11,626 bases of DNA, taken from positions 1 to 11,626 of the forward strand of contig DATKEG010000240.1 of NCBI GenBank assembly GCA_035544515.1, written 5' to 3'. This stretch comes from DATKEG01 sp035544515 (lineage in GTDB: Bacteria > Acidobacteriota > Vicinamibacteria > Fen-336). The position numbers and the translations under genes were made by a program. Below, piece after piece: positions 1 to 7,325 of the stretch; positions within the stretch are counted from its first letter, which is position 1; each line of letters starts with the position of its first letter. A model generated the notes under the pieces. The model did not search any database. It saw only the letters and a list, made by a program, of their open reading frames with translations, and was not told the origin of the DNA.

Positions 1-1045
1 CGGGTGGCCCGCCCGGTGCCAGGACCTCCGATAACGCGACGGGAGCGCCCTGGCGGGCCTTGCTCCGGTCGGCCGCCTCCATGAAGGCCATGATCTCGAG
101 CGTCTCCTCGGGCGGCACCGGCGGAACGCCGCCACCGAAGAACGCCAGCGTGGCTTCGAGCAGCGCCGGGTATGCCGAGCGCGAAGGCTCCCGGGGGGCC
201 TCCGGCCGCGGCGCGCCGAACGACAGGATCGCGTTGCGGCCGTAGGCGACCGCGCCGTAGGTCTGCGGGCCGGCGCGCTGGCCGCGCATCACGCCCACGC
301 GCCCGTCCTTCCAGCGGCCGACCACGACGTCGGCGTCGGGCGCGTGGACGCGCGTGACCGTCTCGACGCCGGGACCCATGAGCGTGTACAGCATCTCCAC
401 GGCGTGGATCCCGTACCAGAAGAGGTCGGGCACGTAGGTGTGGATGGGACAGGGACCGTGCGTGGAGGCGCCCAGGATCCCACCCAGCTCCGGGCTGCTG
501 CGGATGGCCCGCAGCTCGGGCTGGAAGCGCAGGCTCGACGAGCTGAAGAACGGCGTGCCGCTCTCGCGCGAGAGGCGGGCGATCTCCCGGGCGTCCGCGA
601 AGCTGCCGGCCAGGGGCTTGTCGATGAACACGCGCTTGCGGGCGGCGAAGACGGGGCGCGCCTGCGCGAGGTGCTGCCGGCCGTCCACGCTGGTCAGCAT
701 CACCGCATCCACCCTGAGGCACAGCGCCTCGATCGAGTCCACCAGCTCCACGCCCCACTTCGTGGTGAGCTCGGTCGTGAACCTCTCGATGCGCGTGGCG
801 CTCGCCTCCACGTCCGGGCTTCCGCCCTTGAAGGCGGCGACGACGCGGGCGCCCGCCACGTGCTCGGGGTGACGCGGGTCGTTCAGGATGCTCGTGAACT
901 GGACGGCGTGAGAGGTGTCGAGGCCGACCAGTCCGATGCGCAGGGGAGGCATGGGGGCCGCCTGCCCGCCGCCGGACACGGCGGCCGCCGCCAACGTCAC
1001 CCCGAGCGCCGCCACGCGGACGGCGGCAAGCCGCTTCTCGCTCAC
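1..1045 (-). CDS. Gfo/Idh/MocA-family oxidoreductase, probably exported; C-terminus cut by window edge
   Basis: Seen: an open frame of 348 codons runs from a GTG at 1045 to the window edge without a stop. The family is NAD(P)-dependent sugar, inositol or related dehydrogenases with an N-terminal Rossmann fold. The Rossmann start is LRIGLVGLDTSH (residues 35-46), a glycine loop that departs from the usual GxGxxG. DKPLAG (142-147) stands for the family's EKP motif, and YGIHAVEML (211-219) carries the likely catalytic-site histidine, H214. The first ~30 residues (basic start, Ala/Val-rich core, then GQAAP) look like a Sec-type signal peptide with no twin arginine. A purine-rich GAGGTGGGGGAG lies just upstream of the GTG. 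A cytoplasmic version could start at ATG 952 (Met32), which has a weaker ribosome site. Relatives are about 330-400 residues, so only a short tail should be missing. Family is confident; substrate cannot be told. Confidence 0.88.
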   Translation of the reverse strand, partial: MSEKRLAAVRVAALGVTLAAAAVSGGGQAAPMPPLRIGLVGLDTSHAVQFTSILNDPRHPEHVAGARVVAAFKGGSPDVEASATRIERFTTELTTKWGVELVDSIEALCLRVDAVMLTSVDGRQHLAQARPVFAARKRVFIDKPLAGSFADAREIARLSRESGTPFFSSSSLRFQPELRAIRSSPELGGILGASTHGPCPIHTYVPDLFWYGIHAVEMLYTLMGPGVETVTRVHAPDADVVVGRWKDGRVGVMRGQRAGPQTYGAVAYGRNAILSFGAPRPEAPREPSRSAYPALLEATLAFFGGGVPPVPPEETLEIMAFMEAADRSKARQGAPVALSEVLAPGGPP

Positions 1046-1106
1046 GCTCCCCCACCTCGGCCGCACCGGACGCGGTTCCACGCCGCAGGGCGCCGGCGCC
1101 CCGGGC

Positions 1107-1112
1107 ATTGTA
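1107..1112 (-). promoter_or_regulatory. Candidate -10 box (TACAAT) for the oxidoreductase gene
   Basis: On the minus strand a TACAAT hexamer (5 of 6 to TATAAT) lies 61 bases upstream of the GTG start, in the gap behind the helicase gene. It is a rare AT-rich word in GC-rich sequence. No convincing -35 is seen at 16-18 bases. If used, transcription would start near 1100. The call rests on the -10 alone. Confidence 0.35.
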
Positions 1113-1154
1113 GTCCCGGCGTGCGGTTCCGCTGAGGCCGGCGGTGGCGATGGG

Positions 1155-1172
1155 CGGCCCGGTCTCGGGCCG
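1155..1172 (-). terminator. Candidate hairpin after the helicase gene
   Basis: A perfect 7-bp stem (CGGCCCG/CGGGCCG) with a GTCT loop begins 11 bases past the helicase stop codon. No T-run follows on the minus strand, so it does not meet the classical intrinsic terminator pattern. It could be a U-less terminator or an mRNA 3'-end stabiliser. A second GC palindrome, GGGCGCCGGCGCCC, lies further on at 1088-1101. Confidence 0.35.
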
Positions 1173-1182
1173 GCCGCGACTT

Positions 1183-2499
1183 CTAGCGCCGGCGGTCGGG
1201 CCCCGGCCGGCCAGACCGATGACGGCGCGGCGGGGGCGCGGCGCTGCGGCGCGCGGCCGCGGGGCGGCGCTGGGCGTGAATGGCCGAGAGCCGTTGCCCG
1301 AGCGGGACCTCGAGCTTCTCCGCCGCCTTCTTCTCGTAGTCGAAGCCGGCCAGGAGCGTGCGCGGGATGCGCTTGCCGATGGCCCGCTCGATGCGCGCGA
1401 CCTGCGCCTCCTCCTCGGGCGAGACGAAGAGGAAGGCGTCCCCGGTCATCTCGGCGCGGGCGGTGCGGCCCACGCGGTGGACGTAGTCCTCGGGAGAGTT
1501 GGGCACGTCGAAGTTCACGACATGCGAGAGCGCCTCCACGTCGATGCCGCGGGCCGCGATGTCGGTGGCCACGAGCACCGGGAACCGGCCCTGCTTGAGC
1601 CCGGCCAGGGCCTGCGTGCGCTGGGCCTGGCTGCGGTTGCCGTGGATGCGCCCCGCCGACACGCCGTTGCGGACGAGGTAGTCAGCCAGGCGGTTGGCGC
1701 GGTGCTTGGTGCGGGTGAAGGCGATCACGCTGCGGATCTGGCCGCGCTTGACCAGCGCGGCCAGGAGCGGCGCCTTCAGCTCCGCGCGCACGGGATACGC
1801 CGTGTGCGAGACGCCCGCGGCGGGCGCGGTGGCCTCGCGGCCCACCGCGATCGACTCCGGGTCGCGCAGAATGTCCCGCGCGAGGGCGACGATCTCCGGG
1901 GGCAACGTGGCCGAGAAGAGCAGCGTCTGCCGGCGCTTCGGCACGTGGGACATCACGCGGCGGATGTCGGGCAGGAACCCGACGTCCAGCATGCGGTCGG
2001 CTTCGTCGATGACCAGGACCTCGAGGCCGCGCAGCGCGGCGTAGCCGTGGCGGAAATGGTCGAGCAGGCGGCCCGGAGTGGCCACGATCAGGTCCACGCC
2101 GCGGCGCAGGGCCTTCTCCTGCGGCCCCATGCCCATGCCGCCGTAGACCGCGGCCGCGGTGAGCGACGTGTGGCGGGCCAGGGCGGCGAAGTCGTCGGCG
2201 ATCTGCGCCGCCAGCTCACGCGTCGGGGTGAGGACGAGCGCGCGGGTCGTGCCCCGCGGCTGGCCATGCAGGCGCTGGAGGATCGGGAGCAGGAACGCGG
2301 CCGTCTTGCCGCTGCCGGTCATGGCGCGGCCGAGCACGTCGCGGCCGGCCAGGATGGGCGGGATCGCCCGCTCCTGTATGGGCGTGGGGCTCACGAAGCC
2401 CAGGTCGGAGACGGCGCGCAGAACGTCGGGATGCAACGAAAGGTGGGAAAAGGACAAGTTGGAAGTGCCTCGAGCCGGCAAACAATGAGGATGCGTCAT
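1183..2499 (-). CDS. rhlE: DEAD-box ATP-dependent RNA helicase, RhlE-like
   Basis: All core DEAD-box motifs are present in order: F35 and Q42 of the Q motif, AMTGSGKT (59-66, Walker A), PTRELA (92-97), GG (120-121), TPGR (141-144), DEAD (165-168), SAT (196-198), FTRT (261-264), ARGID (316-320) and HRVGR (341-345). The two RecA-like domains end near residue 385. A basic Arg/Pro/Ala-rich tail from about 410 probably adds nonspecific RNA contact. Known role of the family: ATP-driven unwinding of RNA duplexes in ribosome assembly and mRNA decay, in the cytoplasm. The ATG at 2499 has no ribosome site. Relatives often start near residue 15 here (LSFSHLSLHP), so TTG 2457, preceded by GAGG about 10 bases away, may be the real start. 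It follows the omega gene on the same strand with a 114-base gap. RhlE-like is the best fit, but other DEAD-box paralogs are possible. Confidence 0.93.
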   Translation of the reverse strand: MTHPHCLPARGTSNLSFSHLSLHPDVLRAVSDLGFVSPTPIQERAIPPILAGRDVLGRAMTGSGKTAAFLLPILQRLHGQPRGTTRALVLTPTRELAAQIADDFAALARHTSLTAAAVYGGMGMGPQEKALRRGVDLIVATPGRLLDHFRHGYAALRGLEVLVIDEADRMLDVGFLPDIRRVMSHVPKRRQTLLFSATLPPEIVALARDILRDPESIAVGREATAPAAGVSHTAYPVRAELKAPLLAALVKRGQIRSVIAFTRTKHRANRLADYLVRNGVSAGRIHGNRSQAQRTQALAGLKQGRFPVLVATDIAARGIDVEALSHVVNFDVPNSPEDYVHRVGRTARAEMTGDAFLFVSPEEEAQVARIERAIGKRIPRTLLAGFDYEKKAAEKLEVPLGQRLSAIHAQRRPAAARRSAAPPPRRHRSGRPGPDRRR

Positions 2500-2558
2500 C
2501 GGGGGTCGCCGGAGAGCCGCCGTCCTATCGGCTCATGAGCGAGCGCGGAAGGACGTCC

Positions 2559-2567
2559 AGTATGACA
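2559..2567 (-). promoter_or_regulatory. Candidate extended -10 promoter for the helicase
   Basis: On the minus strand TGTCATACT matches an extended -10 (TG, one base, then CATACT, 4 of 6 to consensus) in the gap between the omega and helicase genes. The predicted start is near 2552, giving a leader of about 50-95 bases depending on which helicase start is used. No good -35 is visible, so readthrough from the omega gene is an equal possibility. Confidence 0.3.
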
Positions 2568-2613
2568 CGGCCGTCGCCGGCCGCCTAATCGAGCGTGGGG
2601 CCCGGCCGGGGAG

Positions 2614-2805
2614 CTACTCGGACGTCCAGGAGATGGCGTCCGCCAGCGTTTCGAGCAGGGCCACGCGCGTCGCCTTGTGGTTGCCGCTTTCGACGCGCGG
2701 GCGCGCGCCGTATTGCAGCTGGTGCACGCGGCGGAAGGCGATGTTCGCGACCAGGAAGCGGTTGTAGGCGGAGGCGATGCCCGGCGACGCCTCGGGCCAC
2801 GCCAT
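2614..2805 (-). CDS. rpoZ: DNA-directed RNA polymerase omega subunit, short form
   Basis: This 63-residue protein matches the omega pattern: NRFLVANIAFRRVHQL (residues 17-32) corresponds to the conserved helix usually reading like RF-LV--AAKRARQL. GARPRVES (35-42) and KATRVALLETLADAI (46-60) correspond to the following loop and the helix with conserved K-T-VAL-E. Omega binds the beta-prime C-terminal region and helps assemble core RNA polymerase. The usual Ala-Lys-Arg of the first helix is Ala-Phe-Arg here, and the protein is at the short end of the family (commonly 60-110). The ATG at 2805 was chosen because homology starts soon after it. GTG 2823, 5 bases past the preceding ORF's stop, is an alternative adding 6 residues. 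Ribosome sites are weak at both. Its place between a small ORF and an RNA helicase is not the common gmk-rpoZ setting. An omega-like paralog cannot be excluded. Confidence 0.75.
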   Translation of the reverse strand: MAWPEASPGIASAYNRFLVANIAFRRVHQLQYGARPRVESGNHKATRVALLETLADAISWTSE

Positions 2806-2828
2806 GGTGCCGCCGGACGGCACGCCGC

Positions 2829-3005
2829 TCAACGGCGCGGCCCGCGGACGACGGGCACGGTGATGCGGGCGAGCCGCAAGCCCGCGAGCGCGCCTGGATC
2901 GGGAAGGAGCCAGCCGTGAGCGGGAGTCAAGGTTGTGCCGGAGGGCGCGGTCAGGCCCAACCATTGCTGGAGCAGGGTCGCGATGGGACTGAGCAAGGAT
3001 GCCAT
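2829..3005 (-). CDS. Small hypothetical protein (58 aa) upstream of the omega gene
   Basis: I do not recognise this gene. The ORF starts with ATG at 3005, which has a clean ribosome site (GATCGAGG, about 6 bases before the ATG), and ends with TGA 23 bases before the omega ATG. Most codons end in G or C like the neighbours. The product begins with an amphipathic or hydrophobic stretch (LLSPIATLLQQWLGL, residues 4-18), has a Pro/Gly-rich middle, and ends in a basic tail (VVRGPRR). There is no obvious cleavage site, metal site or confident membrane span. It sits directly behind a good promoter and dyad-rich leader, so it could be a real small protein, a leader peptide coupled to omega translation, or a chance ORF. 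Confidence 0.4.
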   Translation of the reverse strand: MASLLSPIATLLQQWLGLTAPSGTTLTPAHGWLLPDPGALAGLRLARITVPVVRGPRR

Positions 3006-3038
3006 GGAAACCTCGATCGCCCGGCGCGGGAAGGCCGA

Positions 3039-3098
3039 GGTCACATGACCCATACGCAGATCGCGGGCAGGAGCGTCGCCTGGGATCTGGGGGCCCGC
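3039..3098 (-). repeat. Leader with three inverted repeats, two of them crossing
   Basis: Three perfect dyads lie between the predicted transcription start (near 3105) and the small ORF at 3005. GGTCA/TGACC (3039-3043 with 3046-3050) has a 2-base centre. CAGATC (3057-3062) pairs with GATCTG (3084-3089). GCGGGC (3063-3068) pairs with GCCCGC (3093-3098). The last two cross each other, so in RNA they would form either mutually exclusive stems or a pseudoknot. The arms are short (5-6 bp) and could be chance in GC-rich DNA. The 12-base GGTCACATGACC could also be a protein-binding site on DNA. No known riboswitch class is recognised. Confidence 0.35.
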
Positions 3099-3111
3099 AC
3101 GAGACACCCTG

Positions 3112-3120
3112 ACTATAGCA
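3112..3120 (-). promoter_or_regulatory. Extended -10 promoter for the small ORF/omega unit
   Basis: On the minus strand TGCTATAGT is a near-perfect extended -10 element (TGnTATAAT with one change), starting 20 bases past the stop codon of the RND pump gene. An extended -10 can work without a good -35, and none is seen (GAGAAC at 17-base spacing). The predicted transcription start is near 3105, giving a ~100-base leader. This suggests the small ORF, omega and perhaps helicase genes are transcribed independently of the efflux genes. Confidence 0.5.
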
Positions 3121-3139
3121 CGTTGCGCCTCCGCGTTCT

Positions 3140-6100
3140 CTATCTTCCCCTCCGCCTCTGGCGCGCCTCCTCGATCACCAGGTACAGCACGGGGATGAAG
3201 AAGAGGTTCAGCACGGTCGCGGCGAGCATGCCGCCGAAGACGGTGGTGCCCACGGAGTGGCGTCCGGCCTGGCCCGCGCCGTGGGCCACCACCAGCGGCA
3301 CCACGCCCAGGATGAAGGCCAGCGACGTCATCAGGATCGGCCGCAGGCGGATGCGGGCCGCCTCCACCGCCGCGTCCACGATCGACAGCCCGCGCGCGCG
3401 GAGCTGCTCGGCGAACTCCACGATGAGGATGGCGTTCTTGCTGGCCAGACCGACGAGCATCACCAGCCCGATCTGGCAATACACGTCGTTCTGGAGGCCG
3501 CGCAGCCACTGCGCGCCGAGGGCGCCGAGGAGGGCCATGGGCACGGCCATGAGGACGATGAAGGGCAGCACGAAGCTCTCGTACTGCGCGGCCAGCGTGA
3601 GGTACACCACGAGCGTCCCCAGCCCGAAGAGGAGGACGGCCGTCTGCCCCGACTGCTGCTCTTCCAGCGACAGCCCCGTCCACTCGTAGCTGAACCCCTG
3701 GGGCAGCGCCTTCGCGCTCAGCGCCTCCATGGCCGCCATCGCCTCTCCGGAGCTGCGGCCCGGCGCCGCCGCGCCGTTGACCTCGGCCGAGCGGAAGAGG
3801 TTGTAGTGCGAGATGACGCCGGGGGTCGTGGACTCCGTGACGTGCACCAGGTTGTCGAGCGCGATCATGTGGCCGGCGTCCGAGCGCACGTAGAACTGCC
3901 GCAGGTCCTTCGGATGCGAGCGGAATTGCCCGTCGGCCTGCACGTACACGCGGTAGGAGCGGTTGTTGAAGTCGAAGTCGTTCACGTAGGCCGAGCCCAT
4001 GTAGGTCTGCAGCGTGTCCGTGACCTGCTGCAGGGGGACGCCCACCGCCTTGGCCTTCTCGCGGTCGAGGGTCACCACGTATTGGGGGTCGTTGGCGGTG
4101 AAGCTGGTGAACAGTCCCGTGAGGTCCGGGTTCGCGTTACCCTGGGCCACCACCTCCTGGGTGACCGTGGCCAGCTCCTCGAGGGTGTGCCCGCCCTGGT
4201 CCTGCACCACGTACTGGAAGCCGCCGAACGTGCCCAGTCCCTCCACCGCCGGGGGCAGGAACGGCATCACCATGGCGTCCGTGATGCCCCCCAGCTCCCC
4301 GCGCAGGCGGCCGATCACCGCCTGCGCCGAGTGCTCCGCGCCGCGCCGCTGGGAGTAGGGTTTGAGCCCGAAGAACATCAGCCCGCGGTTGGGCGCGGTG
4401 CCCGCGAAGCTGAACCCCGTGATGGCGAATACCGTGTCCACCTCGGGTGTCCGGGCCAGGATGGCTTGCGCCCGCTCCCCCACCTTCCGTGTGTATTCGA
4501 GGGAAGCGCCTTCCGGCGCCTGTACCAGGATCATCCCCCAGCCCTGGTCCTCCTCGGGGACGAAGGCGCGCGGGACCGCGCGGTACACGACCGCGCTCAG
4601 GACGAGGCCCAGCGCGAACAGCGCCAGGGTCAGGCGGCGCCGGCCGAGCGTCCAGCGCAGGGCGGAGCGGTAGCCCTCGGTCGTCCGGGCCACCACGCGG
4701 TCGAAGCCGGTGAAGAACCGGCCCTTGGCGCCGTGCTCGCGGCCCAGGAGCCGCGCGGAGAGCGCGGGGGTGAGGGTGAGGGCGTTGAAAGCGGAGATGG
4801 CGATGGAGAAGGCGATGGTGAGCGCGAACTGCCGGAAGAGGATCCCCGTGGTCCCGGGGAAGAAGGCCACCGGCACGAACACCGCGATGAGCACCAGCGA
4901 GGTCGCGATCACCGCGCCCGTGACCTCCCGCATGGCCGCGGTCGCCGCCTGGAAGGCGTCGCGCTGGCCCTCACGGATGTGCCGCGCGATGTTCTCGATC
5001 ACCACGATGGCGTCGTCCACCACCAGGCCGGTGGCCAGGGTGATGCCGAAGAGCGTGAGGGTGTTGATGGAGAAGCCGAGCAGCTTCACGAAGGCGAAGG
5101 CGCCGATGAGCGACACGGGGATGGTCACGGCGGGGATGAGCGTGCTGCGCCAGTCCTCCAGGAAGACGAAGATGACGAGGATGACGAGAAGGATGGCCAC
5201 GGCCAGGGTGAAGATCACCTCGGCGATCGACTCGCTGACCACCTCGGTGGCGTCGAAGGCGATGCGGTACTTCATCCCGGGAGGGAAGCGCTGGGCCAGG
5301 CGCTGCAGCTCCGCGCGCGCGGCGCGGTCCACCTCCAGCGCGTTCGCGTCCGAGAGCTGGGTGATGCCGAAGCCCACGGCCTCGTCGCCGTTGAACTGGA
5401 GCACCGAGGCGTAGTCCTCCGCGCCCAGCTCCACGCGGCCGACGTCCTTCAGGCGCACGATGGTGTCGCCCGAGGCCTTGACGATGATGTCCTCGAACTC
5501 GCCCGGCTCGCTCAGCCGGCCCACCGCGCGCACGCTGATCTGGAAGGCCTGGCCGGCGGGGGCCGGCTGCTGGCCGAGCTGCCCCGCGGCCACCTGCACG
5601 TTCTGCTCGCGCAGCGCGCCCACCACGTCGGAGGCGGTGAGGCCCCGGGAAGCCACGCGCACGGGGTCGAGCCAGAGGCGCATGGCGTAGCGGCGCTCGC
5701 CGAAGATGAAGACGTCGGCCACGCCCTTGACCCGCTTGAGCGTGTCGCGCACGTGGACGTCGAGGTAGTTGCTCATGAACGCGGTGTCGTAGCGGCCGTC
5801 CTCGGCGTAGACGGCCGCGCCGAACACGAAGTTGCTGGCGCTCTTGATCACGGTGACGCCCGTCTGCTTGACCTCGGCCGGCAGCCGTCCCATGGCGATG
5901 TTGACCCGGTTCTGGATGTCCACCGCCGCCAGGTCCGGGTCGCGCGTGAGATCGAAGGTGGCCACGATCTGGCTGGTGCCGTCGTTGCCGCTGCTCGAGG
6001 TCAGGTACTTCAGGCCTTCCGCGCCGTTGATCTGCTGCTCCAGGGGGGTGGTGACCGCCGTCTCCACCACCTGCGCGCTGGCGCCGATGTAGTTGCTGAA

Positions 6101-6238
6101 CACGGTGATCTGGGGCGGGGCCAGCGCGGGAAACTGGGCGATGGGGAGGGTCGGTATGGCCACCGCTCCCGCCAGGACGATGAGCAGGGCGCAGACGGTG
6201 GCGAAGATGGGGCGGCGGATGAAGAACTCGACGAACAT
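3140..6238 (-). CDS. RND multidrug efflux pump, inner-membrane permease (HAE1/AcrB-MexB type)
   Basis: At 1032 residues this is full length for the AcrB/MexB family. It starts with the classic short cytoplasmic tip and first membrane helix (FFIRRPIFA, 5-13). A helix bundle at about 340-490 carries the proton-relay pair D408/D409 in GLVVDDAIVVIEN, and the relay lysine K934 is in LVGLASKNA. About 12 membrane helices flank two large periplasmic loops (about 30-335 and 557-865) that form the porter and docking domains. The family exports drugs, dyes, bile salts or solvents in exchange for protons, as a trimer joined to a periplasmic adaptor and an outer-membrane channel. The HAE1 features (VVDD, K934, no heavy-metal signature) argue against a metal pump. 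The start ATG lies 10 bases past the adaptor's stop, with a GGGTCGGG stretch before it, so the two are co-transcribed. The substrate range cannot be read from sequence. Confidence 0.96.
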   Translation of the reverse strand: MFVEFFIRRPIFATVCALLIVLAGAVAIPTLPIAQFPALAPPQITVFSNYIGASAQVVETAVTTPLEQQINGAEGLKYLTSSSGNDGTSQIVATFDLTRDPDLAAVDIQNRVNIAMGRLPAEVKQTGVTVIKSASNFVFGAAVYAEDGRYDTAFMSNYLDVHVRDTLKRVKGVADVFIFGERRYAMRLWLDPVRVASRGLTASDVVGALREQNVQVAAGQLGQQPAPAGQAFQISVRAVGRLSEPGEFEDIIVKASGDTIVRLKDVGRVELGAEDYASVLQFNGDEAVGFGITQLSDANALEVDRAARAELQRLAQRFPPGMKYRIAFDATEVVSESIAEVIFTLAVAILLVILVIFVFLEDWRSTLIPAVTIPVSLIGAFAFVKLLGFSINTLTLFGITLATGLVVDDAIVVIENIARHIREGQRDAFQAATAAMREVTGAVIATSLVLIAVFVPVAFFPGTTGILFRQFALTIAFSIAISAFNALTLTPALSARLLGREHGAKGRFFTGFDRVVARTTEGYRSALRWTLGRRRLTLALFALGLVLSAVVYRAVPRAFVPEEDQGWGMILVQAPEGASLEYTRKVGERAQAILARTPEVDTVFAITGFSFAGTAPNRGLMFFGLKPYSQRRGAEHSAQAVIGRLRGELGGITDAMVMPFLPPAVEGLGTFGGFQYVVQDQGGHTLEELATVTQEVVAQGNANPDLTGLFTSFTANDPQYVVTLDREKAKAVGVPLQQVTDTLQTYMGSAYVNDFDFNNRSYRVYVQADGQFRSHPKDLRQFYVRSDAGHMIALDNLVHVTESTTPGVISHYNLFRSAEVNGAAAPGRSSGEAMAAMEALSAKALPQGFSYEWTGLSLEEQQSGQTAVLLFGLGTLVVYLTLAAQYESFVLPFIVLMAVPMALLGALGAQWLRGLQNDVYCQIGLVMLVGLASKNAILIVEFAEQLRARGLSIVDAAVEAARIRLRPILMTSLAFILGVVPLVVAHGAGQAGRHSVGTTVFGGMLAATVLNLFFIPVLYLVIEEARQRRRGR

Positions 6239-6248
6239 GGGCCCGACC

Positions 6249-7325
6249 CTACGTCTGCGGGCTCACGGGCGCGCCGTCGCGCAGGAACTGGGTGCCCGAG
6301 ACGATGACGCGGTCGCCGGGCTCGATGCCCCCCAGCACCACGTAGTCGTTGCCCACGATCTCGCCCACCCGCACCGGGCGCTGCCGCGCGACCAGGGCGC
6401 CCTTCTCCTCCTCGGCCACGAACGCGAAGTGCTGGCCGCTGATGCGCGAGACGGCCAGCACGGGCACCACCGGTCCCTCGCGGGTGCCCCATACCACGCG
6501 GGCGCGGATGATCTGCGCGGGGCGAAGCGCGCCCGGCTCCGCGATGCCCGCCTTCACGAGCACGGTCTGGGTCTGGTCGTCCACCTGGGGCGAGACGAAC
6601 GTCAGGTGGCTCTCGGCCACCACGCCGCCGGTGCCGTCCACGATGCGCACGGGCAGGCCGCGCCGGAGCTGCGCGGCGCGCTCGACCGGAACCGAGACGT
6701 AGGCCTCCATGATCCCGGGGCTGTCCACGGTGGTGAGGAGGGTGGAGACCGTCACCCGGTCGCCCACGCGCACGGGGATGTCCCCCACCACGCCCGCGGC
6801 CGGCGCGGCCACACGGTAGTAGCGCAGCTGCGCCTGTTGCTCGCGGACCTGTGCCTCGACCGCGCCGAGGTCGGCCTGGGCGGCCTCGAGCGCCGTCCGG
6901 GCCTGGTCCAGGTCCTGCTGGCTGGCGATGCCGGACGCGTGCAGGCCCTGCACCCGCTCGTAGCGCTGGCGGGCGTAGGCGAGGGCGGCCGCCCGGGCGG
7001 TGCGCGTATCCTCCTGGCTGTTCAGGGTGGCCTGCTGCTTGGCGGCGTCGAGCTGCATCAGGGGCTCGCCCGCCGCGACGCGGGCGCCCGCGCGCACGAA
7101 GATCCGCGTGATGTGGCCTTCCACCTGCGGCATGATCGCGGCCGACCCGCGGGACCGGAGCGTGGCCACGTATTCGCTGCTGTCGTCCACGGCCACGGAG
7201 CGGGCGACCTCGATCCGGACGGGCGTCGGCGGCGGACCCTGGGCCTGGGAGTCCGAGCGGCAGGCCAGGCCGGCCAGGGCCACGCCCAGTGCGGTCCAGC
7301 CGGCGTTCCGCGCGCTTCGAGTCAT
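6249..7325 (-). CDS. RND efflux periplasmic adaptor (membrane-fusion protein, AcrA/MexA type)
   Basis: At 358 residues this is typical for the family. Residues 1-29 form an export signal. Cys22 follows Leu-Ala as in a lipoprotein, but Gly at -3 makes the lipobox imperfect, so lipid anchoring is likely rather than certain. The first half of the lipoyl-like domain is at 66-93 (QVEGHITRIFVRAGARV). An Ala/Gln/Arg-rich alpha-hairpin coiled coil (about 95-167) should touch the outer-membrane channel. The second lipoyl half (170-200, YYRVAAPAAGVVGDI) is followed by beta-barrel and membrane-proximal domains. It links the pump encoded just downstream to an outer-membrane channel. An in-frame TAG 21 bases upstream limits the start, so ATG 7325 is the longest form. 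No clear ribosome site precedes it. No TolC-like gene is adjacent. Confidence 0.94.
   Translation of the reverse strand: MTRSARNAGWTALGVALAGLACRSDSQAQGPPPTPVRIEVARSVAVDDSSEYVATLRSRGSAAIMPQVEGHITRIFVRAGARVAAGEPLMQLDAAKQQATLNSQEDTRTARAAALAYARQRYERVQGLHASGIASQQDLDQARTALEAAQADLGAVEAQVREQQAQLRYYRVAAPAAGVVGDIPVRVGDRVTVSTLLTTVDSPGIMEAYVSVPVERAAQLRRGLPVRIVDGTGGVVAESHLTFVSPQVDDQTQTVLVKAGIAEPGALRPAQIIRARVVWGTREGPVVPVLAVSRISGQHFAFVAEEEKGALVARQRPVRVGEIVGNDYVVLGGIEPGDRVIVSGTQFLRDGAPVSPQT

Noticed and set aside
344..1135. A 263-codon plus-strand frame opposite the oxidoreductase
   Set aside because: The minus strand reads as a coherent Gfo/Idh/MocA protein. The plus frame is an Arg/Ala/His-rich shadow.
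1144..2538. A 464-codon plus-strand open frame opposite the helicase
   Set aside because: The minus strand holds all DEAD-box motifs. The plus-strand product is low complexity and has no family features.
2601..2610. Palindrome CCCGGCCGGG just after the omega stop codon as a terminator
   Set aside because: With a real loop only about 3 bp of stem remain, and there is no T-run.
3257..6307. A 1016-codon plus-strand open frame opposite the RND pump
   Set aside because: Its His/Arg/Gly/Asp-rich composition and lack of recognisable domains mark it as a mirror of the highly conserved pump gene.
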